Positions 1-7,386 of a DNA stretch of 15,356 bases are shown here, in pieces. Each line of letters opens with the position of its first letter. The first letter of the stretch is position 1. Under the pieces are notes generated by a model. The model made no database searches, was not told the DNA's origin, and saw only the letters and a program-made list of their open reading frames with translations. The stretch is from WRDS01 sp964492775 (lineage in GTDB: Bacteria > Actinomycetota > Coriobacteriia > Anaerosomatales > PHET01), in contig CAZBLH010000035.1 of assembly GCA_964492775.1 (NCBI GenBank), forward strand, positions 1 to 15,356, read 5' to 3'. The position numbers were made by a program, and so were the translations under genes.

Positions 1-1
1 C

Positions 2-7
2 TACAAT
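2..7 (+). promoter_or_regulatory. Candidate -10 box upstream of purL
   Basis: TACAAT at the extreme left edge matches the TATAAT consensus at five of six positions and lies about 40 bases before the purL start. It would place a transcription start near position 14. The matching -35 would fall outside the window, so only half of the promoter can be judged. If real, purL heads its own transcript rather than being translated from an upstream pur gene. Confidence 0.35.
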
Positions 8-47
8 GGCGGTGTCTTGTCGCCTCCGCAGCTAGGAGCTTGCCGAC

Positions 48-2342
48 GTGTCCTTGGATGATCTCGCCCCGGAAATCGCCCCTGACCTTGCCGTCGAACT
101 CGGGCTCAGGCCCGATGAGTACGACAAGGTGGTCGAAATACTCGGACGTACGCCGAGCGTGACCGAGCTGTACATGTACTCGCTCATGTGGAGCGAGCAT
201 TGCAGCTATAAGCACTCGCGGAAGGCGCTGCGGCTCTTCCCCAACGAGGGGCCGCGGGTGTTGCAGGGCCCGGGGGAGAACGCCGGGGTGATCAGTGTGG
301 GCGACGGCTGGGCGGTCGCCTTCAAGATGGAGTCGCACAATCATCCTTCGGCGATCGAGCCGTATCAGGGTGCCGCAACCGGCGTCGGGGGCATCATCCG
401 CGACATCTTCACGATGGGAGCGCGTCCCATCGCCTCGCTCGACTCGTTGCGCTTTGGGACGCTCGACAAGTCCCGGCAGCGCTACCTCTTCGAGGGCGCC
501 GTGGCGGGTATTGGCGGGTACGGGAACTGCCTCGGCGTGCCGACTGTCGGCGGCGAGGTCTACTTCGACGAAGCATACGAGGGCAACTGCCTCATCAACG
601 CGATGGCGATCGGGCTGATGCGCGAGGAGAACCTCACGCGCGCGGTCGCCGCAGGCCCCGGCAACGTCGTCCTACTCATCGGGTCGACGACCGGGCGCGA
701 CGGGATCGGCGGCGCGAGCGTGCTCGCGAGCCAGGAGTTCGACGAGCGAGCGGAGGACAAGCGACCGGCCGTGCAGGTCGGCGACCCATTCGAGGAGAAG
801 CTGCTCATCGAAGCCTGCCTCGAGCTGCTTGAGAAGAAGCTGCTCGTTGGGCTTGGCGATCTGGGGGCGGCGGGGCTTACGAGCTCGGCGAGCGAGATGG
901 CGAGCCGCGGCGGAGTGGGCCTCGACATCGATGTCACCAAGATTCCCGCTCGCGAGAAGGGGATGCGGCCATTCGAGTTCATGGTCTCGGAGTCCCAGGA
1001 ACGCATGCTTGCGGTCGTGGAGCCCGAGAAGCTTGCCGAGGCGCAGGCGGTCTGCGAGAAGTGGGGGCTTCGCTCGACTGCCATCGGCAAGGTGACCGAC
1101 ACCGGCCGATTCGTGGTGCGAGCTGGCGACGAGGTCCATGCCAACATGCCCGCAGCGACGCTCGCGCACGATGCGCCCATTTATGATCCCGCCAAGACGC
1201 GTCCCGCCTACCTCGACGAGGTCCAGGTGTTCGATCCCTTCGCCGAGCTTGAGATGCCCGGCGAAGGCGCGGACTTCGGCGAGGTGCTGCTCGGCCTGCT
1301 GGCGAGCCCGAACATCTGCTCCCGCCGCTGGATATGGCAGCAGTACGATCATCAGGTCATGGTCAACACCGTGGTCGTGCCCGGGTCCGACGCCGCAGTA
1401 CTACGCATCGGCGATACGGGCCGCGGCGATACGACCTGCCGGGGCATCGCGGTCTCCAGCGACTGCAATGGTCGCTACTGCTACCTGGACCCGTACGTGG
1501 GCGCGCAGATCGCGGTCGCCGAGGCGGCGCGCAATGTGACGTGTGCGGGCGGAGATCCCGCCGCCGTCACCGACTGCCTGAACTTCGGGTCGCCCGAGAA
1601 GCCCGAGGTCTTCTGGACGTTCTACGAGGCCGTCAGCGGCATGGCCGATGCCTGCCGAGCGTTCGGCGTGCCGGTTATCTCAGGGAACGTGAGCTTCTAC
1701 AACGAGTCCTTCGGCTCGCCGATCTACCCGACGCCGACCGTCGGACTTGTCGGGCTGCTGGACGACCTCGACCAGCACTGCACGCTCGACTTCAAGGACG
1801 AAGGCGACGTGATCGTGCTCGTCGGCGAGAGCGAGGCCGAGCTTGGGGGCAGTGAGTATCTCAAGATCGAACATGGTGTCGTGGCCGGACGCCCGCCCGC
1901 GATCGACCTGGACCTCGAGAGAGCCGTCCAGGCCGTGGTCCGCGACGGCATTCGTAACGGGCTTGTGAAGAGCGCGCACGACTGCAGCGAAGGAGGTCTT
2001 GCGGTCAACCTGGCCGAGTCGGCCATCGCGGGAGATATCGGCGCGGATGTCCACATCCACGATGACCTGCCGCCCGTGGCGTCGCTGTTCGGCGAGACGC
2101 AGAGCCGCATAGTCGTCACCGTCGCCGACGAGGATACCGAAGCATTCGTCGACACGTTGCTGGCGGCGAGTGTCCCCTACAGCATCATCGGCACAGTCGG
2201 AGGCGAGCGGCTGGTGATCTGCGAGCGCCTCGACCTCGCGGTCGACGAGCTCCGCGAGGTGTACGAGACCTCGCTCGAGAGGGCGGTCCACGCGGCCGAG
2301 CCTCTGAGCGCCGATGAGTTGTTCGAGAGAGGCCAGCACTGA
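48..2342 (+). CDS. purL: Phosphoribosylformylglycinamidine synthase, large subunit (short PurL)
   Basis: Catalyses ATP- and ammonia-dependent conversion of FGAR to FGAM, step 4 of purine synthesis, in the cytoplasm. The 764-aa length is that of the short PurL class, which works with separate PurS and the glutaminase PurQ. The large single-chain enzyme is about 1300 aa. Visible motifs are SEHCSYKHS (residues 49-57, active-site His region), the ATP/substrate stretch KMESHNHPSAIEPYQGAATG near residue 93, GDLGAAGLTSS near 272, and the second-half AIRS-like motif AHDCSEGGLAVNLAES near 644. The start is GTG at 48 with AGGAG at 34-38 (9-base spacing); an in-frame ATG at position 6 is closed by TAG at 33. 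The stop overlaps the purF ATG by one base (TGATG), implying translational coupling. purS and purQ are not in the window. Family identification is secure from the motifs. Confidence 0.97.
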   Translation: MSLDDLAPEIAPDLAVELGLRPDEYDKVVEILGRTPSVTELYMYSLMWSEHCSYKHSRKALRLFPNEGPRVLQGPGENAGVISVGDGWAVAFKMESHNHPSAIEPYQGAATGVGGIIRDIFTMGARPIASLDSLRFGTLDKSRQRYLFEGAVAGIGGYGNCLGVPTVGGEVYFDEAYEGNCLINAMAIGLMREENLTRAVAAGPGNVVLLIGSTTGRDGIGGASVLASQEFDERAEDKRPAVQVGDPFEEKLLIEACLELLEKKLLVGLGDLGAAGLTSSASEMASRGGVGLDIDVTKIPAREKGMRPFEFMVSESQERMLAVVEPEKLAEAQAVCEKWGLRSTAIGKVTDTGRFVVRAGDEVHANMPAATLAHDAPIYDPAKTRPAYLDEVQVFDPFAELEMPGEGADFGEVLLGLLASPNICSRRWIWQQYDHQVMVNTVVVPGSDAAVLRIGDTGRGDTTCRGIAVSSDCNGRYCYLDPYVGAQIAVAEAARNVTCAGGDPAAVTDCLNFGSPEKPEVFWTFYEAVSGMADACRAFGVPVISGNVSFYNESFGSPIYPTPTVGLVGLLDDLDQHCTLDFKDEGDVIVLVGESEAELGGSEYLKIEHGVVAGRPPAIDLDLERAVQAVVRDGIRNGLVKSAHDCSEGGLAVNLAESAIAGDIGADVHIHDDLPPVASLFGETQSRIVVTVADEDTEAFVDTLLAASVPYSIIGTVGGERLVICERLDLAVDELREVYETSLERAVHAAEPLSADELFERGQH

Positions 2343-3793
2343 TGGCCCACGAGCTGCCGGAACGTCCTGACCATCCGGAAGAGGCGTGCGGGGTCTTCGG
2401 GGTCTACGCGCCAGGCGAGGACGTCGCTCGGCTGACCTACTTTGGCTTGCATGCGCTTCAGCACCGGGGCCAGGAGTCCGCTGGCATCGCCGTGGGGGAC
2501 GAGGAGACCGTCACGGTCGCCAAGAACCTCGGCCTGGTCTCGAAGGTCTTCAAAGAGAGCGACCTGGAGACACTCACCGGCGATGTGGCGATCGGACATA
2601 CGCGCTACTCGACCACGGGCTCCTCGACGAGCTGGGAGAACGCGCAGCCCCACCTGTCGACCATCGGCCGGCAGATCGTGGCGCTCGCGCACAACGGGAA
2701 CCTCGTCAACACTATCGAGCTGCGCGAGGGCCTGAAGAGCCACGGCCTGCGCTTCCGCTCGACGACCGACTCCGAGGTCATCGCCTCGCTTGTCGGCGCA
2801 TTCACCCAGCAGCACCATCACATCCGCGACGGCATCCGCGAGACGATGAAGCTCATCGATGGCGCGTACGCGGTCGTTCTCATCACCGAGTCCGCGCTCT
2901 ACGCCTTCCGCGACCCGCACGGTGTGCGCCCGCTCGTGCTCGGCAAGTTGCCGGATACCGGCAAACTCGACGGTGGCGGCTGGGTCATCACCAGCGAGAC
3001 GTGCGCGCTCGATATCGTCGGCGCGACTTTCGTGCGAGACGTAGCCCCGGGCGAGATCATCAAGGTCTCGGCGAACGGGCTTGAGGCCCAGCAGGGCGTG
3101 CCCGCCGAGAAACCCTCGCTCTGTGTGTTCGAGTACGTGTACTTCGCTCGCCCCGACAGCGTTATGGGTGACTGCTCGATGTACGAGGCGCGTCACCGTA
3201 TGGGCAAGAGCCTCGCCGAGGAGGCCCCGGTCGAGGCCGATCTCGTGATCGGTGTTCCCGACTCAGGGATTCCTGCTGCCATCGGCTATGCCGAGGGAAG
3301 TGGATTGCCGTACGGCGAAGGCCTTGCGAAGAACCGCTACGTGGGCCGCACCTTCATCTCGCCGAGCCAGACTATCCGTCAGCAGGGTATCCGGCTCAAG
3401 CTCAACCCGCTCAAGTCCGTGATCGAGGGCAAGCGCCTCGTCGTGGTAGACGACTCCATCGTCCGGGGCAACACCACCCGCAAGCTCGTGCGGTTGCTGC
3501 GCGACGCCGGTGCCGCCGAGGTGCACATGCGTATCACATCCCCACCGGTCGAGTGGCCGTGCTTCTATGGCATCGACACCGATACGCGCGATCAGCTCAT
3601 CGCCTCGACGCACACGATCGATGAGATCCGCGAGCATATCGGGGCCGACTCGCTCGCATACCTCTCGCTCGATGCCATGGCACGTGCGACCGGTGTCGGG
3701 GAAGGCGGACTGTGTCTCGCATGCTTCAGCGGCGACTACCCCATCGAGATTCCCGAGAGCATGCGCGGCAAGATGTCTCTCGAGCGGTGCTGA
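2342..3793 (+). CDS. purF: Amidophosphoribosyltransferase (iron-sulfur type)
   Basis: Transfers glutamine amide nitrogen to PRPP to give phosphoribosylamine, the committed step of purine synthesis. The 483-aa protein starts with a short propeptide; Cys16 in EEACGVFG is the expected N-terminal nucleophile after processing. The glutaminase domain covers about residues 16-250 (HALQHRGQESAGI, GHTRYSTTG). The phosphoribosyltransferase domain carries the PRPP loop VVVDDSIVRGNTT near 367-379. Four cysteines, C261, C407, C458 and C461, match the [4Fe-4S] ligand pattern of Bacillus-type PurF: first to second spacing 146, last pair CLAC. The propeptide and cluster mark the oxygen-sensitive subclass, in which cluster loss destabilises the enzyme. 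It is coupled to purL by a one-base overlap and followed 6 bases later by a small membrane-protein gene. Confidence 0.97.
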   Translation: MAHELPERPDHPEEACGVFGVYAPGEDVARLTYFGLHALQHRGQESAGIAVGDEETVTVAKNLGLVSKVFKESDLETLTGDVAIGHTRYSTTGSSTSWENAQPHLSTIGRQIVALAHNGNLVNTIELREGLKSHGLRFRSTTDSEVIASLVGAFTQQHHHIRDGIRETMKLIDGAYAVVLITESALYAFRDPHGVRPLVLGKLPDTGKLDGGGWVITSETCALDIVGATFVRDVAPGEIIKVSANGLEAQQGVPAEKPSLCVFEYVYFARPDSVMGDCSMYEARHRMGKSLAEEAPVEADLVIGVPDSGIPAAIGYAEGSGLPYGEGLAKNRYVGRTFISPSQTIRQQGIRLKLNPLKSVIEGKRLVVVDDSIVRGNTTRKLVRLLRDAGAAEVHMRITSPPVEWPCFYGIDTDTRDQLIASTHTIDEIREHIGADSLAYLSLDAMARATGVGEGGLCLACFSGDYPIEIPESMRGKMSLERC

Positions 3794-3799
3794 CCCCAG

Positions 3800-4201
3800 G
3801 TGCTTGCCGCTATTCGTGAAGGCCTGTTGCTTGCTGCGCAGTTCAACCCTGTGACCGCGTTGATCGGCGCGGTCATTGGGGCGGTGGCCTTGTCCCGCGG
3901 AGCGGATGTCCTTCGAGTTGCAATAGCAGTCGTTGCGCTCGCCGGCGCCTGGTACCTCGGTGATGGGGCGAGGGTGCTGGTGTTTCTCGGCGACGTGCCT
4001 GGCGCGACGGGGGCAGCGGGTTGGACCGCCGTCGCTCTCTGGGCGATCGGCGGGATGGTCCTGGGCTACGTGCTTCCCGCCCTCGCGGGAGGCTTCGTCG
4101 GCCGCAACGTCACCTTCGGAACGGGCTGGGCGTCGGCCGCGGTCGTTGCCGCGATGGTCACTGGGCTGGCGGGGATGCTGCCGGGGAGTCTGGGTGCCTG
4201 A
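3800..4201 (+). CDS. Small multi-pass membrane protein of unknown function
   Basis: I do not recognise this 133-aa protein. It is rich in Ala, Gly, Val and Leu, with four likely membrane segments: about residues 17-32, 37-54, 74-98 and 108-127. It has few charged residues and no signal-peptide cleavage site or catalytic motif. The GTG start lies 6 bases after the purF stop with only a weak ribosome site (CCCAGG), so translation may depend on ribosomes finishing purF. It ends about 75 bases before purM. No other long frame competes here, and the hydrophobic periodicity supports a real gene. Its position inside a purine operon suggests co-expression with purF. A link to nucleobase transport or membrane localisation of the pathway is only a guess; it may simply be a lineage-specific passenger. 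An alternative is a later in-frame start. Confidence 0.7.
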   Translation: MLAAIREGLLLAAQFNPVTALIGAVIGAVALSRGADVLRVAIAVVALAGAWYLGDGARVLVFLGDVPGATGAAGWTAVALWAIGGMVLGYVLPALAGGFVGRNVTFGTGWASAAVVAAMVTGLAGMLPGSLGA

Positions 4202-4209
4202 GCGACGGC

Positions 4210-4215
4210 TATACT
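4210..4215 (+). promoter_or_regulatory. Candidate -10 box upstream of purM
   Basis: TATACT (five of six consensus bases) lies in the 76-base gap before purM. No good -35 hexamer is found 16-18 bases upstream. The downstream bases make ATACTTG, a heptamer that recurs at 6021-6027 and 11361-11367, each time in a gap before a gene. It would allow purM-purN expression independent of purL-purF. A small stem, GCCTG/CAGGC (4221-4225 with 4232-4236), lies just downstream in the leader. Confidence 0.4.
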
Positions 4216-4262
4216 TGGGGGCCTGAGGATGCAGGCGCTCATAATGTCTTGGGCCGAGCCGG

Positions 4263-4269
4263 AAGGTGG
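4263..4269 (+). promoter_or_regulatory. purM ribosome binding site
   Basis: AAGGTGG is one base off AAGGAGG and lies 8 bases before ATG 4278. It decides the purM start: the in-frame GTG at 4266 sits inside this site and has no ribosome site of its own, and the GTG at 4275 would be only 5 bases away. Confidence 0.55.
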
Positions 4270-4277
4270 CTTCTGTG

Positions 4278-5336
4278 ATGGTTGACGAAGGCGGGCGCGA
4301 GCCGATCACCTACCGGGACGCGGGTGTCGACACCGTGGAAGGGGCACGCGCCGTCGAGGCGATTCGCGAGAGTGTGCGCTCGACGTACCGCAGCGAGGTC
4401 ATCGGTGACATCGGCGGGTTCGGCGGGCTCTTCTCGGCGGGTGCGCTCAAGGACATGGACGACCCCGTTCTCGTATCCGGGACCGACGGTGTGGGGACCA
4501 AGATCCAGCTGGCGCGACTCGTCGGTAAGCACGCGACGGTCGGTATCGACCTCGTCGCGATGTGCGTGAACGACATCCTGGCGTCCGGCGCCGAACCACT
4601 CTTCTTCCTCGACTACATCGCGATTGGCAAGCTCGATAGCTCGCTTGTGGCCGAGATCGTAGGCGGAATCGCGGAAGGGTGTCGCCAGGCCGGGTGTGCG
4701 CTCGTCGGCGGCGAGATGGCCGAGCACCCCGGCGTCATGGCCGCCGACGACTACGACCTCTCCGGCTTCTGCGTCGGGGCCGTGGATCGCTCCAAGCTGA
4801 TTGACGGCTCACAGGTCAGGCCCGGAGACGTCGTGCTCGGGCTTGCGTCTAGCGGGCTGCACAGCAACGGGTTCTCCCTCGTCCGCCGAGCGGTTGTCGA
4901 GGGGCGCGAGCAGGATCTCCGGATCAAGCGTGTTGACCTCGGCGGTGTGACGTGGGGCGAGGCGCTGCTGACGCCCACGCGCATTTACGTGAAGTCGATT
5001 CTGGGGCTCCTTGGCGAGGGCGTGCCCGTGAAGGCCATGGCGCATATTACCGGCGGCGGGATCACCGAGAACCTCGACCGGGTGCTCCCGGCCGAATGTG
5101 ACGCTGTGGTGCACCGCGACGCCTGGAGAGTGCCGCGAGTGATCGAGCAGGTGGTCGAGGCCGCCGGGCTCGATGCTGCGGAGGCATACCGCACCTTCAA
5201 CATGGGCATCGGCTTCGCGATCGTACTGGAGCCTGCGCACGCACCCCGCGCCGCCGCGGCGTTGCGCCAAGCGGGGGAGCGGGTGTTCGAGATCGGCGAG
5301 ATCGCCGACGGATCCGGGAAGGTCGTCTACCGATGA
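4278..5336 (+). CDS. purM: Phosphoribosylformylglycinamidine cyclo-ligase (AIR synthetase)
   Basis: Closes the imidazole ring by converting FGAM to AIR with ATP, step 5 of purine synthesis, in the cytoplasm. At 352 aa from ATG 4278 it is of normal family length. The PurM signatures are clear: GGFGGLFSAG (46-55), the nucleotide-binding VSGTDGVGTK (66-75), CVNDILASGAEPLFFLDY, VGGEMAEHPGVM and SSGLHSNGFSLVRR, ending in the usual MGIGFAIVL region. The gene overlaps purN by four bases (ATGA), indicating coupling. It shares the ATP-binding fold with PurL encoded upstream. The start could instead be GTG 4275 or GTG 4266, changing the N-terminus by 1-4 residues. Function is secure. Confidence 0.96.
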   Translation: MVDEGGREPITYRDAGVDTVEGARAVEAIRESVRSTYRSEVIGDIGGFGGLFSAGALKDMDDPVLVSGTDGVGTKIQLARLVGKHATVGIDLVAMCVNDILASGAEPLFFLDYIAIGKLDSSLVAEIVGGIAEGCRQAGCALVGGEMAEHPGVMAADDYDLSGFCVGAVDRSKLIDGSQVRPGDVVLGLASSGLHSNGFSLVRRAVVEGREQDLRIKRVDLGGVTWGEALLTPTRIYVKSILGLLGEGVPVKAMAHITGGGITENLDRVLPAECDAVVHRDAWRVPRVIEQVVEAAGLDAAEAYRTFNMGIGFAIVLEPAHAPRAAAALRQAGERVFEIGEIADGSGKVVYR

Positions 5337-5953
5337 GCCGAACACTTGCCCTCGGTGTGCTGATCTCGGGCTCAGGGACGAACCTGCAGGCCATCATCGA
5401 TGAGATCGAGGCGGGCCGGCTCGACGCGCGGATCGCCGTCGTCATCAGCAACCAGGAGCAAGCGCGCGGTCTCGATCGCGCGCGCCGTCACGGGATCGAC
5501 GCCGTCTTCATCGACCGCCAGAAGTACTCGCGACCCAGGGAGTACGACGAAGCCATCCTCGCCGAGCTCGTGAACCACGATGTCGAGCTTGTGGTCATGG
5601 CGGGCTACATGCGACTGCTCGGGCACTGCGTGCTCGAGCAGTATCCCAACCGCGTCCTCAACATCCACCCCTCGCTTCTGCCGAGCTTCGCGGGAGCGAA
5701 TGGCATCAGGGACGCGTCCGAGCGCGGGGTGAAGGTCACCGGAGTCACGGTCCACTTCGCGAACGAGGAATTCGATGAGGGTCCTATCATCGCTCAGGAG
5801 CCGGTGCGCATCGAGGAGGACGACACCCTCGAGTCGCTGGAGGCCAAGATCCATCAGGTCGAGCACGCACTCTACCCTCGCGTTATCCAGTGGATTTCCG
5901 AGGGCAGGGTGACCGTCGAGAACGGTCGAGTACGCGTCTCTTCGGCAAGCTGA
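5333..5953 (+). CDS. purN: Phosphoribosylglycinamide formyltransferase (10-formyl-THF dependent)
   Basis: Transfers a formyl group from 10-formyltetrahydrofolate to GAR, step 3 of purine synthesis. The 206-aa size is typical of PurN. The phosphate-binding loop LISGSGTNLQA is at about residues 10-20. The catalytic triad equivalent to E. coli Asn106, His108 and Asp144 appears as Asn110 and His112 (LNIHPSLLPSF) and Asp148 (EFDEGP), all shifted by the same four residues. The start ATG overlaps the purM stop as ATGA, so the two are probably translated together. The gene ends the tightly packed part of the pur cluster; 141 bases with candidate promoter elements follow. Confidence 0.96.
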   Translation: MSRTLALGVLISGSGTNLQAIIDEIEAGRLDARIAVVISNQEQARGLDRARRHGIDAVFIDRQKYSRPREYDEAILAELVNHDVELVVMAGYMRLLGHCVLEQYPNRVLNIHPSLLPSFAGANGIRDASERGVKVTGVTVHFANEEFDEGPIIAQEPVRIEEDDTLESLEAKIHQVEHALYPRVIQWISEGRVTVENGRVRVSSAS

Positions 5954-6019
5954 GGACCGCCACGTACCGCATGTGAATAGAGTTCTTCTTGGAATACCGG
6001 CTTAGTGCGCTTCCCGACG

Positions 6020-6040
6020 CATACTTGCGCCTGTTATATT
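6020..6040 (+). promoter_or_regulatory. Candidate promoter region of the substrate-binding protein gene
   Basis: Two possible -10 boxes lie 55-75 bases before the start codon: CATACT at 6020-6025, part of the recurrent ATACTTG heptamer, and TATATT at 6035-6040. Neither has a convincing -35 at 16-18 bases. Together they mark the AT-rich part of the purN to lipoprotein gap (5954-6094), in which no gene or clear terminator is seen. Confidence 0.4.
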
Positions 6041-6094
6041 CGTTGTTCGATTACGCCTTGCAGGGAGCGAGGCGAATCCGTGAAGGGAGAGCAC

Positions 6095-7258
6095 ATGAGA
6101 GGTTCAGCGCGCAAAGCCGCTGCCCTCCTTGCGGCCGCAGCTCTGGTCGCAAGCATGGTCGGGTGCCAGGGGGCCGGGGAACAAGCCGGGGAGCCCGAGA
6201 CCGAAGTGACGACGGTGAAGATCGGTTTTGCAGCACCGCTCACCGGTGACAACGCGATCTATGGTCTCGGCATGCAGCGGGCAGTCTCGCTCGCCATCGA
6301 GGAGGCCAACGCCTCTCAGGAAGTAAAGGACGCCGGTTTCAAGTTTGAGATTCAGGCGCTCGACGACGCAGCCGACCCCAAGCAGGCGGTCAACGTCGCG
6401 AACGCGCTCGCTGGAGACACCGAGGTCGTCGGCGTGGTCGGCCACTTCAACTCCGGCTGCTCGATTCCGGCAGCTCCGGTGTACGCCGAGTCGGACATTG
6501 CGATGGTCACCGTCTCCTCGAACCCGCAGCTCACGGCTCAGGGCCTACCCAACGTTGCGCGTATCGTCGCCAAGGATGACGCGCAGGGAAGCTTCGCCGC
6601 TGAGTTCGCGATCGGTCTCGGCTTCAAGACCGCCGCGCTCGTAGATGACGCCACGCCGTACGGTCAGGGTCTTGCCACCGAGTTCAAGCGCGCGTTCACC
6701 GAGGCTGGTGGGACGCTCGTCGCCGAGGATCGCATCCAGCCCAAAGAGGTGGACTTCTCGGCGCTCGTGACCAAGACCAAGCCCAAGGACCCTGACGTCG
6801 TCTACTACGCCGGCGCTCATACCGAAGGCGCGCTGCTCTCCAAGCAGATGCTGGCCGGTGGGCTCGATGTGCCGGTCATGGGCGGCGACATGCTCTTCAC
6901 GCCCGAGTACGTGAACATCGCCGGCAAGGAGGCAGCCGAGGGCGACATCGCTACCGCGCTGGGCCTGCCGCTGGAACAGCAGCCTCGCGGCGCCGAGTTC
7001 AAGCAGCGCTACGAGGAGAAGTACGGCAAGCTGCCGGAGGCGTACGACAGCTACGCATACGACGCCGCTTGGATCATCATCAACGCGGTCGTTGAGGCCG
7101 GAGCCGACCGTGCCGCCGTCATGGAGGCCGTGCGCACCGGCACGCTACAGGACGGTGTGACCGGGACGGTCGCCTTCGACGAGAACGGCGACAACAAGAC
7201 CCAGGTCATCTCGGCGTACAAGGTGACCAGCGGAGAGTGGAAGCAGCTGGAGAAGTAG
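6095..7258 (+). CDS. ABC transporter substrate-binding lipoprotein, branched-chain amino acid (LivJ) family
   Basis: A 387-aa extracytoplasmic type I periplasmic-binding-fold protein. The N-terminus has a basic patch (RKA), a hydrophobic core and a lipobox-like MVGC with Cys24 as the lipidated residue, followed by an acidic linker. The mature domain starts VKIGFAAPLTG and shows the LivJ-family pattern: AIEEAN, a DDAADPKQAVNVAN block, the ligand-lip region GHFNSGCSIPAAPVYAES, and ALVDDATPYGQG at the inter-lobe hinge. The start at ATG 6095 is supported by AAGGGAG at 6083-6089; a longer frame opening further upstream would add 30 residues ahead of the signal peptide. No permease or ATPase gene (livH/M/G/F) lies nearby, so it is an orphan binding protein between purN and purH. 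The ligand cannot be read from sequence; branched-chain amino acids or another small amide or nucleobase-like compound are possible. Confidence 0.9.
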   Translation: MRGSARKAAALLAAAALVASMVGCQGAGEQAGEPETEVTTVKIGFAAPLTGDNAIYGLGMQRAVSLAIEEANASQEVKDAGFKFEIQALDDAADPKQAVNVANALAGDTEVVGVVGHFNSGCSIPAAPVYAESDIAMVTVSSNPQLTAQGLPNVARIVAKDDAQGSFAAEFAIGLGFKTAALVDDATPYGQGLATEFKRAFTEAGGTLVAEDRIQPKEVDFSALVTKTKPKDPDVVYYAGAHTEGALLSKQMLAGGLDVPVMGGDMLFTPEYVNIAGKEAAEGDIATALGLPLEQQPRGAEFKQRYEEKYGKLPEAYDSYAYDAAWIIINAVVEAGADRAAVMEAVRTGTLQDGVTGTVAFDENGDNKTQVISAYKVTSGEWKQLEK

Positions 7259-7270
7259 GACGGTCAGAAA

Positions 7271-7316
7271 CGGGCAGGCCGGTTGCGTCGTCGCAGTCGG
7301 CCTGCCTGTTCATTTT
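7271..7316 (+). terminator. Intrinsic terminator after the substrate-binding protein gene
   Basis: Arms CGGGCAGGCCG (7271-7281) and CGGCCTGCCTG (7298-7308) pair over 11 bp with one G-T wobble. The 16-base loop can form a further TGCG/CGCA stem. TTCATTTT follows directly. It starts 12 bases after the TAG stop. This ends the lipoprotein transcript and means purH probably needs its own promoter or read-through. Confidence 0.85.
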
Positions 7317-7373
7317 GCCGGGCAAGGCTTATCGGCATGCCTTCATGGTCGTGCCGCGACGCGAGCAGCAATC

Positions 7374-7379
7374 AGGAGG
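7374..7379 (+). promoter_or_regulatory. purH ribosome binding site
   Basis: A perfect AGGAGG lies 7 bases before ATG 7387. It rules out the longer in-frame reading from 7237, which would add 50 residues, overlap the lipoprotein gene and run through the terminator. I see no good promoter between the terminator and this site. Confidence 0.9.
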
Positions 7380-7386
7380 CGTTCAC

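Noticed and set aside
3263..4309. 348-codon minus-strand frame across the purF end and the small membrane gene
   Set aside because: Arg/Pro/His-rich low-complexity translation typical of a shadow frame; the plus strand has a better explanation throughout.
6005..6094. Upstream extension of the binding-protein gene to 6005
   Set aside because: The added 30 residues are not signal-like, cover the candidate promoter boxes and have no ribosome site. ATG 6095 has AAGGGAG and opens a proper lipoprotein signal.
7237..7386. Upstream extension of purH to a start at 7237
   Set aside because: It would overlap the end of the lipoprotein gene and run through the terminator hairpin. A perfect AGGAGG precedes ATG 7387, and PurH from there has standard length.
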